Position numbers and translations under genes: made by a program
Shown: positions 28,376 to 36,048 of the stretch, in pieces
Layout: each line of letters begins with the position of its first letter
How positions within the stretch are numbered: position 1 is the stretch's first letter
The notes under the pieces: generated by a model
What the model was told of the DNA's origin: nothing
The model's input: the letters and a program-made list of their open reading frames with translations, nothing else
Databases searched by the model: none
Assembly: GCF_001485535.1 (NCBI RefSeq)
Contig: NZ_BCMZ01000001.1
Span: forward strand, 2,294,001 to 2,358,000
Length of the DNA stretch: 64,000 nt
From: Halobacterium sp. CBA1132
Lineage (GTDB): Archaea; Halobacteriota; Halobacteria; Halobacteriales; Halobacteriaceae
Reading direction: 5' to 3'

Positions 28376-29254
28376 TCAATCAGACAAAAATCCTCGGTCG
28401 TGGTCGGCCGGCGGGCCGCCCGCGTCGAACGCGCCGGCCGCGAGCGCGACGTACGGCACGAGGAAGCCCAGACAGAACCCCAGCAGGTGGACGTAGAGGT
28501 TCACGACAGTTCCGGCCGCGGGCGATGGCGCGGGAAATCCGACGAACGGGTACCCCAAGAAGAGGACGGCGCCCAGCAGCCCGAGGTCCAGCCAGCCCGC
28601 CCGCCGAGCGGGAGCCATCGACCCACGCGAGTCTCGGACCGCCCGCCACGCCGAGCTTACGTAAGCGGCCGCGAGCAGCGCGCTCCCGCCAGCGAGCGCG
28701 AACGTCACGCGGCCCGCCGGCAGTGCGACGAGCGTGACGACGGCGACAGCCGCGAAGAACGCGCCGGGCGCGTGCCGCACCCGCAGCCGACCGTCCACGC
28801 GCCGACTCGCGTACGCCACCAGCAGCAAGCCGAGCAGGCCCGCGAACGCCATGTTCACGCCGGAGAACCCGTAGCCGACCGCGTTCCGGGGGACCGCGAG
28901 GTTCAGCGCGGAGAGCGCGAACGGGAACGCCAGCACGAACGTCGCGGCCGCGACGCCGAACAGCCGCCGCCGGCCGGCCAGCACCGCGAACACGTACCCC
29001 GACCCCGCGAGCAACACGTACCCCAGCAGGTTCGCCGCGAGGTGACCAGTCTCTAAGTGGACGAAGTGCGCGGTGTACGCCGTCGCCAGCGTCGGGTCGC
29101 GGTACGCGAACGCCAGCGACTCGCGCGTCCCGGCGGGCAGCGCGAAGACGCCGAGCAGGACGACCGGAACGACAGCGAGCGCAGCGACGTCCCCGCGCCG
29201 AACTGCATCTCGAAGCGCCGCGCGAACGGATTCGCTGCGCTCGGTCGACATCAC
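28376..29254 (-). CDS. rhomboid family intramembrane serine protease
   Basis: 292 residues with about seven membrane spans. The nucleophile Ser131 is in the GFSGVNMAF motif (GxSG), the catalytic His256 is in NLYVHLLGFCLGF, and the oxyanion-side segment HLETGHLAANLLGY (HxxxN) is near residue 70. Rhomboids cut membrane-anchored proteins within the bilayer; a haloarchaeal homologue has been linked to surface glycoprotein maturation. It sits between the signal peptidase (17 bases away) and the surface protein gene (49 bases away), so a local substrate is plausible but inferred. Confidence 0.88.
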   Translation of the reverse strand: MMSTERSESVRAALRDAVRRGDVAALAVVPVVLLGVFALPAGTRESLAFAYRDPTLATAYTAHFVHLETGHLAANLLGYVLLAGSGYVFAVLAGRRRLFGVAAATFVLAFPFALSALNLAVPRNAVGYGFSGVNMAFAGLLGLLLVAYASRRVDGRLRVRHAPGAFFAAVAVVTLVALPAGRVTFALAGGSALLAAAYVSSAWRAVRDSRGSMAPARRAGWLDLGLLGAVLFLGYPFVGFPAPSPAAGTVVNLYVHLLGFCLGFLVPYVALAAGAFDAGGPPADHDRGFLSD

Positions 29255-29303
29255 GGCTCACCCTCCCCGTGGCAACAGCAAAAGCCTGTCCGCCGGACGC
29301 CCG

Positions 29304-30749
29304 TCATCGCCACTCGGTGCGCCGCGTCACGGCGATCACCGCAGCGAGCACGGCTAGCGCGCCGACCAGCCCGAGCAAGTCAGCCAGCCCGAACCCGGCC
29401 GGCTCCTCGACTGGCCGGTCGGCATCCGCCGCTTCGGACTGCGGCTGGCTCGCCGCCTCCGCGTCCGCGTCCGCACCCGCGCTCGGCGCGGGAGCCACGG
29501 TGAACGCGCCCGCGTCCGTCCCGTCCACGGACACCGCGTACTCGCCGGTCTCGTTTCGCGTGATTTCGGCAGTCACGGTCTCGCTCTCCCCCGCGGCCAC
29601 GCTGACGGTCCGCTCCGCGACGACCGCGCCGTCGACCGCCACCGGCACGGTCCGCTCGCCCGCGAGGCTCCCGTCGTTCGAGATAGTCGCCGTCACCGCC
29701 ACGGACTCGTTCGGCGACACCGTCGCCGGCGCGACAGCCGCGTCAGTCACCGCGAGGCGCGCGCGGTCTGCGGCCACGACGAGCGTCGAGAACCCCGGCG
29801 TCTCCGCCGCGAAGCGCAGGCGGCCGTCGCGCTCGCCCAGCAGTTCGACATCGAGCGTCGAGCGGCCGGCCTCACCATCGCGATAGACGGATAGGTTCGC
29901 CGGCGTGACGTTCCGCGCCTCGAAGTACGCCGGCGGCGCGCTGAAGCGGACCGTCGCCGCGTCGACGCGCCCGGTCGAGACGGAGAACCGCACCGCGCCC
30001 AGCGGCTCCGCGCCCGCGTTCGCGACGAGCGACCGCGCGTCCCCCGTGTCGGTCGTAGCCACGCGCATCGACAGCGTTCCGCCCCCGCTCCGCACCGAAA
30101 CGTCGTCCAGCGAGAGCGACGCGTTCCCCGCGCGGTCGAGTTCCAGCCGCGACGCGTCGAACGCGACCGTGTCGCCGAAGGCCGTACCCAACGCCGTGAA
30201 CTGCCGCGAGTCCGCGCTCGGCGCGCTCGTCTGGACTGTCGACCCGCTGGCTTCGCTCGGCGTGCTCGCGTCGCTCCCGACATCCTCGGGGTCGGCCGCC
30301 CGCGCGTGTACGGTAATCTGGTCGATGAGCCCGTCCGCGGTCTCACCCGTCGTGTCGACGCGCAGTCCGACTGCGACGGTCTCGTTCGGTGCGAGCGTCA
30401 CGTTCGCCGCCTCGGACTGCACGGGCGCGCCGTCCGCGTAGAACGTCACCGCCTCCGAGTCGTGCGTGAGCCAGACGTGCGCGACCCGCGAGCCGTTGTA
30501 CCGCATCCGGAACACGTCCTCGATGCCCGTCACCGCGTCGTCGTTCACGCCCTCCGCGTCCGGGTTCGCCGCCGACAGGTCGACGACGAGCTCGCCGTCT
30601 CGGAGGGACGCGTAGTCGCTGCTCGGCGCGAGCTCCACGCCCTCGCCGATATTGTCGGTCGGTCCGGAGAACAGCGGCGCGGCTACCGACGGGAATGCGA
30701 GTGTTCCCGCGAGCGCGAGCGCGGCAGCGAGGGCGAGGTAGCGTTTCAT
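29304..30749 (-). CDS. secreted membrane-anchored surface protein with CARDB-like domain
   Basis: 481 residues. N-terminal signal MKRYLALAAALALAGTLAFPSVAA; residues 30-150 carry a DUF1102-like beta domain. Residues 320-410 hold a CARDB-type Ig-like repeat (ATISNDGSLAGERTVPVAVDG). A Pro/Glu/Ala linker is followed by PAGFG and a C-terminal membrane helix with basic end (VTRRTEWR), resembling a PGF-CTERM sorting tail, though the tripeptide is not canonical. Probable large surface component of the module. Confidence 0.78.
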   Translation of the reverse strand: MKRYLALAAALALAGTLAFPSVAAPLFSGPTDNIGEGVELAPSSDYASLRDGELVVDLSAANPDAEGVNDDAVTGIEDVFRMRYNGSRVAHVWLTHDSEAVTFYADGAPVQSEAANVTLAPNETVAVGLRVDTTGETADGLIDQITVHARAADPEDVGSDASTPSEASGSTVQTSAPSADSRQFTALGTAFGDTVAFDASRLELDRAGNASLSLDDVSVRSGGGTLSMRVATTDTGDARSLVANAGAEPLGAVRFSVSTGRVDAATVRFSAPPAYFEARNVTPANLSVYRDGEAGRSTLDVELLGERDGRLRFAAETPGFSTLVVAADRARLAVTDAAVAPATVSPNESVAVTATISNDGSLAGERTVPVAVDGAVVAERTVSVAAGESETVTAEITRNETGEYAVSVDGTDAGAFTVAPAPSAGADADAEAASQPQSEAADADRPVEEPAGFGLADLLGLVGALAVLAAVIAVTRRTEWR

Positions 30750-30824
30750 CTGTCCAGTATCCGTTCGAGACCCACCGGCGGAGTCGAACCGCCGAAAGAA
30801 ATGACCAGTGTGGGATGTTGTCGG

Positions 30825-31367
30825 TTAGTCTCGATTCCCGCCGACACGTTCTCCGATGATTGTTAGCGTCTCGTTGAACGTACCGTCTGTGGAACCATGG
30901 GTGTCGATGTACAGCCCGATATTGGTTCCCTCTCCCACGTTGAGTGTTGGAGGGTCGTCTCTCAGGATGCCATTCTCGTTAACGAGAGCGAGATTAGCGA
31001 GGTCGCTGCCGTTGTAGGTGCTGGATAGCCGGACAGGCTGCGTCCCTTGGTTACTTATCGTCGCCAAGTCGTGAAACTCGTAGACTGAGTTCAAACCAAC
31101 ACCTTGAGGTTCCGAGCTCTCACCGTTTTCGTCACCGGGGATTTCGAACTCCAGTTCACTCCCGTTACTGAAGGACCGCCCGGTGTTCTCTCCGCCTGCT
31201 CCCTCGTTTTCGTTGGGTACCATGCGGAGGAAGGTTTGGAAATCCTGGGCGACAGCGATTGAGACGCTTCGCTCGGCTTCGACGCTGGTGAACGCGCCGC
31301 TACCGAGAGCCACACTCCCGGTCGCAGCGAGCCCGCCAACGCTCGCGAGGAATCTACGCCGTCTCAT
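30825..31367 (-). CDS. DUF1102/TasA-like secreted protein 2
   Basis: 180 residues. The start MRRRRFLASVGGLAATGSVALGSGAFTSVEAER has a twin-arginine motif, a hydrophobic core and the signature GSGAFTSVEAER. This is followed by a beta-sandwich-like domain of about 140 residues ending TLTIIGERVGGNRD. The upstream paralogue ends with nearly the same residues (TVIAERVGGNQD). It probably forms surface filaments or matrix as TasA-type proteins do, but that is inference. Confidence 0.8.
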   Translation of the reverse strand: MRRRRFLASVGGLAATGSVALGSGAFTSVEAERSVSIAVAQDFQTFLRMVPNENEGAGGENTGRSFSNGSELEFEIPGDENGESSEPQGVGLNSVYEFHDLATISNQGTQPVRLSSTYNGSDLANLALVNENGILRDDPPTLNVGEGTNIGLYIDTHGSTDGTFNETLTIIGERVGGNRD

Positions 31368-31379
31368 TTGTCTAGGACG

Positions 31380-31985
31380 TTAATCTTGATTCCCGCCAAC
31401 GCGTTCAGCGATGACGGTGAGTGTGCCACCGCTCAGGTCACCCGTTGAGTGCCCCTTCGGGATGTAGATACCAATATTCTTGAGGGAGTCTCCTGGTGAG
31501 AGGGTGGCTTTATTTGGCGTATCATCATTATAGTGGAATGAATGCTCTCCGTCGTCACCGTCAACTCCTAGCTCGCCTTCCGCATAAATTCCCAAGACCC
31601 CGCCGTTAGATGCAATTAAATCTGATTCAATCCAGAGGTTGACGTCCTGCGTACCGTTGTTTGTGATGTCTAGAAGGTTATCGAAGATGGTCTTCGCATT
31701 CTGGTTGATGCCGGACGCGGAGCCGTCCGTGTCGTCGGAATTAGTGAAATCGATACTGAAAGTCTTGGTGCTCAGGTCCCCTTCGACGTACTCCTGCGCG
31801 TTCGGATAGACGTTACCATCGCCGTCACTCGCCCGACTGAATGCAAGGAAGGCGTTCGCATCGCCCGCCGTATTGATGGCGAGCGAGCGGTCGGCTTCTA
31901 CACTCGTAAACGCGCCCGTACCAATTCCAGCTGCCCCGGCGGCAGCGAGCGATCCGAGTCCGGCGATGAACTTGCGACGTTGCAT
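31380..31985 (-). CDS. DUF1102/TasA-like secreted protein 1
   Basis: 201 residues from the ATG at 31985, chosen because MQRRKFIAGLGSLAAAGA is a Tat-like signal; longer frames upstream lack one. The signature is GTGAFTSVEADRSL at residues 21-34. The mature part is rich in Asn, Asp, Gly and beta-strand patterns (NGTQDVNLWIESDL) and ends TLTVIAERVGGNQD. It is the first gene of the cluster on this strand, 12 bases before its paralogue. Base composition is lower in GC than the flanking genes. Confidence 0.82.
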   Translation of the reverse strand: MQRRKFIAGLGSLAAAGAAGIGTGAFTSVEADRSLAINTAGDANAFLAFSRASDGDGNVYPNAQEYVEGDLSTKTFSIDFTNSDDTDGSASGINQNAKTIFDNLLDITNNGTQDVNLWIESDLIASNGGVLGIYAEGELGVDGDDGEHSFHYNDDTPNKATLSPGDSLKNIGIYIPKGHSTGDLSGGTLTVIAERVGGNQD

Positions 31986-32367
31986 TGTTGGAGTTGCCTC
32001 GTTTGGGCACTCCCGCGACCACCGCGGTCGCCGAGAGCGCTCACTTGCCCCATCACCCCCATGGTAAGTAGTATTGACACGATTGAGCGAGTTCAGTCCC
32101 GGTCTGTACTCCAGCACCCAGTGGTCTGCCCCCGCCTGAGGAGGCGACGAAAACCCACAACCGCGGTCTGCGCGAGCGTCAGACCTGCCCTGAGCGGCCG
32201 AACACAGGTTCGTATCAACAATCTATTCGTAAATATAAGTGTGAAAGATTCCCCGATGACGTCTGTAAACCCGAATTTTAGAGTTTTACGGCATTGGTAT
32301 CACCAGAAGTTGGTACGTTAATTACCGCCAACACTTATGGGGGCGTAGTCGGTAAGCTCCGCTCGTC
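31986..32367. other. divergent promoter region of the surface module
   Basis: 382 bases without a gene between the divergent TasA-like and DUF7344 genes. It holds two A/T-rich blocks: about 32060-32090 (on the minus strand AATACTACTTACC), a likely promoter with a leader of about 80 bases, and 32215-32340 (ACTTATGG near 32333), where the 32368 gene is probably driven. A CGCCT-GAGG-AGGCG hairpin lies at 32133-32146. Confidence 0.6.
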
Positions 32368-32982
32368 GTGTCATCGGCGTCACAGCATCGGGGGCAGGGG
32401 GAGCCCGCCGATACGGGAGAGGGAGTACCGGGAGACGAAGCACCAGCGGACGCGCCGACCGAGGACGAGCTGTTCGACGTCCTCGCGAACCGGCGCCGGC
32501 GGTACGCCGTCCACGCGCTCGACGACGCCGACGGCGCCACCGAAATCGGGGACGTGGCCGAGCAGGTCGCCGCGTGGGAGTACGGCGTCGACGTCGAGCA
32601 GGTGTCCTACGAGGAGCGCAAGCGCGTCTACACCGCGCTCCAGCAGTCGCACTTCCCGATGATGGACGACGCCGGCGTCGTCGACTTCGACAAGAACCGC
32701 GGCACCGTCGAACCCACCGACTCCCTGAACGACGTCGAGGTCTACATGGACGTCGTGCAGGGCCACGAGATTCCGTGGAGCGTCTACTACCTCGGAGTCT
32801 CGGGCGTCGCGGCGTCGCTGATGGCGGCGGTCTGGACCGGCACGTGGCCGTTCGCGGCCCTGCCGCATCTTGCGTGGGGGGTCGCCGTCACCGCGATGTT
32901 CGCCGTTTCGGCGGTCGCACACACGTACTACGCGCGGGGGCAGCGCATCGGCTCGACCGACGAACCACCGGAACTCCAGTGA
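32368..32982 (+). CDS. DUF7344 winged-helix membrane protein
   Basis: 204 residues from a GTG start with a TATA-like ACTTATGG about 30 bases upstream. Residues 32-115 form a winged-helix-like DUF7344 domain (ELFDVLANRRRRYAVHALDDADG). Two membrane segments follow (about 140-160 and 163-185). This suggests a membrane-tethered regulator. It is divergent from the surface cluster and followed by a third TasA-like gene one base after its stop, so local control of the module is plausible but unproven. Confidence 0.78.
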   Translation: MSSASQHRGQGEPADTGEGVPGDEAPADAPTEDELFDVLANRRRRYAVHALDDADGATEIGDVAEQVAAWEYGVDVEQVSYEERKRVYTALQQSHFPMMDDAGVVDFDKNRGTVEPTDSLNDVEVYMDVVQGHEIPWSVYYLGVSGVAASLMAAVWTGTWPFAALPHLAWGVAVTAMFAVSAVAHTYYARGQRIGSTDEPPELQ

Positions 32983-32983
32983 G

Positions 32984-33487
32984 ATGAACTACCGACGCGC
33001 GGTCAGCGTTCTGCTCGCAGTCTCGGCGGCGACGATGCTCGCCACCGGGAGCCTCGGGTTCACGAGCGTGAGCGCCGACCGCGGTGTCTCCGTGAACGTC
33101 GTCGACAGCGAGGACGCGTACGTCAATGCGACCGCCTGTCGTAATGGAGGTGCAGTGAAAGTGACAGTGACGAACCAGTACAGCGATACGTTCACCGTCG
33201 AGCGGATTACGAGCGGGGCGGACGAACTACCCGGCGGAAAAGTTTCCAAACAAATTATTCCAGGAAATTCGGAGCGGTTCCCGGTTTCACAGGCGGGAGA
33301 AAAAGTGACCGTACACGTCACGGGGAAACTGACTGCGGCGGTGACTGTTACCGTTCAGGAGAGAAGTGAGTGCCCAGATTGGGGGTGGCCCGGGAACGGC
33401 CCAAATAACGACAAGAAAGGGAATCGTTCTACAAGACAGGGCGGGCCGCCCGAGACGACGGCTGCTGCCAAGACGACGGCCGCCTGA
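32984..33487 (+). CDS. DUF1102-like secreted protein 3
   Basis: 167 residues. The signal MNYRRAVSVLLAVSAATML is followed by GSLGFTSVSADRGVSV, the same signature as the two paralogues across the divergent promoter. The mature domain is shorter (about 100 residues) and has two Cys (ATACRNGG, SECPDWGW). The tail, about residues 130-167, is unstructured and rich in Gly, Pro, Asn, Lys and Thr. The ATG lies one base after the DUF7344 gene stop. The tail could be a linker or attachment region. Confidence 0.78.
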   Translation: MNYRRAVSVLLAVSAATMLATGSLGFTSVSADRGVSVNVVDSEDAYVNATACRNGGAVKVTVTNQYSDTFTVERITSGADELPGGKVSKQIIPGNSERFPVSQAGEKVTVHVTGKLTAAVTVTVQERSECPDWGWPGNGPNNDKKGNRSTRQGGPPETTAAAKTTAA

Positions 33488-33719
33488 GGTGACGACACGG
33501 CCCTACTTCGACTGCAAACATCCCACACACCTCGACAGCACTTGTCGTACCGGGGCGAAGTCCACCGTCGAAGCGGCGCGCGACCTCGAGTGCGGCCAAC
33601 AAATACCAGCAACGACATCGACGCTGCTACTGGTCGAGGCTGTCGATAGAACGAAGCGACCCGCCGCGCCGACGCAATCGGCGATTGTCTTTATCAGGCC
33701 GCGTCTCGAACGTCGACGT

Positions 33720-34013
33720 ATGAGTGACGAACCAGCCAGTGTTGGCCTCGGCACCGCGGTCTACGACGAAGACGGCGAGAAGCTCGGGACAGTCCGTGGC
33801 TTCGACAGGGACGGGTTCTTCGTGACCACGCGCGACGGCGTCGAAGAACTCTCCATCGAGCACGAGCGCGCCGGCCACGAGTTCGGCGGCGCGGAGCTCA
33901 TGTGGCGGTGTTCGGAGTGCGGCGAACTCGGCGACCTCCAAGAGGAGTTCCCCGAGGAGTGCCCGAACTGCGGCGTCGAGAAGGAAGCGATTTACTACTG
34001 GACAGAAGACTAA
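33720..34013 (+). CDS. rubredoxin-like zinc protein (DUF7130)
   Basis: 97 residues from the ATG at 33720. The N-terminal half is a small PRC-barrel-like beta domain (GTAVYDEDGEKLGTVRGFDRDGFFVTT). The C-terminal half holds a rubredoxin-like knuckle pair, WRCSECGELG and ECPNCGVEKEAI, that should bind Zn or Fe. This is the haloarchaeal DUF7130 rubredoxin-like family. It has its own TATA-like box (TTTATC) near 33692. Role unknown; electron transfer or regulation by metal binding are possible. Confidence 0.82.
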   Translation: MSDEPASVGLGTAVYDEDGEKLGTVRGFDRDGFFVTTRDGVEELSIEHERAGHEFGGAELMWRCSECGELGDLQEEFPEECPNCGVEKEAIYYWTED

Positions 34014-34086
34014 GCGGCGTTCTGCGGTCGTCTTTCGCGAGAATGGCGTGGCTCGGCAGCGCGAAAGACGGAGAGAAATGCGGGGG

Positions 34087-34440
34087 TTAGAACGGAGCCT
34101 GCGGGCCTTCGTCTTCCTCGGCGTCCTCGCCGGACTCTTCGCCGGGGAACGACGGGCTCATGCCGCTGTCGTGGTCGCCGCCCATGCCGGTGTCGGCGTT
34201 CACGGCGTCGACTTCGGGAATCTCCTTGGTCATGCGGGACTTGATGGCCTGAATCGTCATCGGGGAGATGCCGCAGCCCGAACACGCGCCGCCGAGCTGG
34301 AGGTCGACGACACCGTTCTCGCGGTCGATGTTCTGGATGGCGGCCGTACCGCCGTGCATCTGAATCTGGGGGAAGTTCCGACGGAGGAAGTTGTTGACGC
34401 GCTCCTCCAGGTCGTCGCCGCTCTGACTCTCGGTGCTCAT
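34087..34440 (-). CDS. NifU-like Fe-S scaffold domain protein
   Basis: 117 residues. Residues 15-80 are the NifU C-terminal domain with the LGGACSGCGISPMT motif, whose CxxC binds a transient Fe-S cluster for delivery. The tail is acidic and disordered. It stands alone, as in other haloarchaea, and would serve Fe-S assembly alongside Suf proteins elsewhere. Confidence 0.9.
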   Translation of the reverse strand: MSTESQSGDDLEERVNNFLRRNFPQIQMHGGTAAIQNIDRENGVVDLQLGGACSGCGISPMTIQAIKSRMTKEIPEVDAVNADTGMGGDHDSGMSPSFPGEESGEDAEEDEGPQAPF

Positions 34441-34505
34441 GAGAACCCGTTGGTGCTCCCGTGGCTTAGCTCCTGTGGTGCAAGATGTTCGCCCCGGCTC
34501 CGCGG

Positions 34506-34829
34506 TTACGCGTCGTCGACGTCGAACTGTGAGCGCAGCTCCGCGCGAATCTCTTCGAGGTAGCGGTCGAGGACGTGCTGGGTCTTCTCGTCAGTGGCGA
34601 CGACGCCGTCGAGTTTAGCGAGCGGGTCGTCGGGGAGTTCGACGGTGAACTCGCCGTCCTCGAAGTGGGGTTCGCTCTCCGCGAGAATCGTCTGGTCGAT
34701 GCCGTGGACCAGATCCGAGTCGAAGGACTCGTTCATCGTCTCGAACGCGCTCTTGTACGCGGTCTGGAGCTTCGGGAAGTAGTCGACGTACTTCTGTTCC
34801 TCGAACTCCTCGGCCGTCAGGTCGCTCAT
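34506..34829 (-). CDS. DUF5783 haloarchaeal protein
   Basis: 107 residues, acidic, mainly helical, without membrane segments or catalytic motifs (DLTAEEFEEQKYVDYFPKLQTAYKSAF at the start). It matches the haloarchaeal DUF5783 family. It is tandem with the NifU-like gene 65 bases downstream, perhaps co-transcribed. Function unknown. Confidence 0.8.
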   Translation of the reverse strand: MSDLTAEEFEEQKYVDYFPKLQTAYKSAFETMNESFDSDLVHGIDQTILAESEPHFEDGEFTVELPDDPLAKLDGVVATDEKTQHVLDRYLEEIRAELRSQFDVDDA

Positions 34830-34881
34830 TACCCGTTGTTTGCCGTGTCGGATTGAAGTGCCCGTCGGTAGCTGCGAGCCC

Positions 34882-34908
34882 GCCGACCAAGTTTCTATAT
34901 CGTGGTAT
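34882..34908 (+). repeat. left arm of 612-bp inverted repeat element
   Basis: GCCGACCAA-GT-TTCTATATCGTGGTAT. Its reverse complement recurs at 35469-35493 with one mismatch and a 2-base gap (24 of 25 aligned bases). Confidence 0.85.
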
Positions 34909-34964
34909 AAGATTTATTGAGGGGTCCGTCGACAGCGGGAGCGGTGAGTGGTTGCAGCGAGTCG

Positions 34965-35045
34965 CCGAATCGAGCGGAGCGGGGCCGACGAGCCGAGGCC
35001 ATCGGCTTCGGCGTCGCGAGCTTCTGGCCGCTCCGCTCGATTCGG
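34965..35045. repeat. hairpin with 18-bp perfect stem
   Basis: CCGAATCGAGCGGAGCGG at 34965-34982 is perfectly complementary to CCGCTCCGCTCGATTCGG at 35028-35045, leaving a 45-base loop. Confidence 0.9.
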
Positions 35046-35468
35046 AGTGGTGGCGACGGCACTCACGGAGAGCTTCCGTTCGGCGACGAGCAGGCGGGCT
35101 TGGACTCGCGCACGCGCGAAAGAGTGTCGACCCGCGTCACGCACACCCGGGGTTCGACGAGCGAGGAACCACCGCGCGCTGCGGGGAGTCGGGTTTCGGG
35201 GCGGCGGTCGGGCCGGGCCGTGCTACTCTCGTCGGCGCCGCCGACGAACAGCCGGCCCGCGAACCCCTCACCCCCACTCATGGGTTCGTCTCGCCTTCGT
35301 GGCGGCGCCGACAACCCCGGGTTCAGCCGCTGGTCAGCTGATAGACTTCCGGGGAGTGAGCGAGATACCATTCAGGACGCCCAGTCGGTTCGCTCGTCGC
35401 AGGGTCGCCGCCGCTTCGCTGCCCCGCTCGCAGTCGCCGCAGACCACTTCGGGGCAGTGATAAACCAC

Positions 35469-35493
35469 ATACTACGATATAGAATTGGTCGGC
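35469..35493 (-). repeat. right arm of 612-bp inverted repeat element
   Basis: ATACTACGATATAGAA followed by TTGGTCGGC, the reverse complement of the arm at 34882-34908. Partial similarity continues inward (for example GAGTGGTTGCAGCGAGT versus AAGTGGTCTGCGGCGACT). Confidence 0.85.
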
Positions 35494-35543
35494 TGTCCGG
35501 GCGCCACCCGAGCTTTAAGCGTGCGTCGCACCCCACTGCAGGC

Positions 35544-36044
35544 ATGGTCATCTACGAGGCGGACGTTCCCGGCGTCGGGAAGCGCTACGAGGTCGAGACT
35601 GGGGGCGGCGAGCGCGCCGTCGTCATCGTCCACCACGACGGGAAGCGGGAGCTGTTCCGGCGCAGCGACGCGGACGCGGACGCCGAGAAGCTCTTCGAGT
35701 TCACGGGCGAGCAGGCCCGGCAGGTAGCCACGTCGCTGGAGGGAACGGACTTCCAGCCGCTGGACCTGGAGGACGTCGACGTGCCGCTCGGCGGCGCCGT
35801 CATCGAGTGGACCGAAGTCCCCGAGGGGTCGCCGGTCGCCGGCGAGACGATGGGAGACGTCCACATCGGCAAGGAGACGGGCGTGACCGTCGTGGCCATC
35901 CAGCGCGGTGACGAGACCATCGGGAGCCCGGGCGCGGACACCGTCCTCGAAGCCGGTGACATCTTCGTCGCCATCGGGTCCCGGTCCGACCAGGACGCCT
36001 TGTCGGCGCTCCTCGCGGGCGAAGCCACCGAGGAGTCCGACTGA
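35544..36044 (+). CDS. khtT: cation/proton antiporter regulatory subunit (KhtT-like)
   Basis: 166 residues from ATG 35544, with a TATA-like CTTTAAGC about 28 bases upstream. Residues 1-75 are an N-terminal domain; residues 90-160 are a TrkA-C/RCK-C domain (GSPVAGETMGDVHIGKETGVTVVAIQRGDETIGSPGADTVLEAGD). RCK-C domains bind small ligands such as c-di-AMP and gate partner transporters. It ends 4 bases before the antiporter gene, so they form a two-gene operon. Confidence 0.9.
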   Translation: MVIYEADVPGVGKRYEVETGGGERAVVIVHHDGKRELFRRSDADADAEKLFEFTGEQARQVATSLEGTDFQPLDLEDVDVPLGGAVIEWTEVPEGSPVAGETMGDVHIGKETGVTVVAIQRGDETIGSPGADTVLEAGDIFVAIGSRSDQDALSALLAGEATEESD

Positions 36045-36048
36045 CGCG

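Larger units (their letters stand above)
34830..35543. other. 714-base gene-free stretch holding an inverted-repeat-bounded segment
   Basis: Open frames here lack start signals and family resemblance, and none is supported. The stretch contains the two arms of a long inverted repeat (34882-34908 and 35469-35493), an internal hairpin with an 18-bp perfect stem (34965-34982 with 35028-35045), and at its right end a CTTTAAGC box (about 35512-35519) that is the likely promoter of the following gene. Confidence 0.7.

Noticed and set aside
30776-30794. Hairpin whose minus strand looks like a tRNA T-arm (GGCGG-TTCGACT-CCGCC)
   Set aside because: The 5' half of a tRNA is absent and the following bases do not pair as an acceptor stem, so it is a simple hairpin between two genes of the surface cluster.
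34917-35543. Open frame reading through the inverted-repeat segment into khtT
   Set aside because: The upstream part has no start signal or family match, while the ATG at 35544 has a well-placed TATA box and begins the conserved protein.
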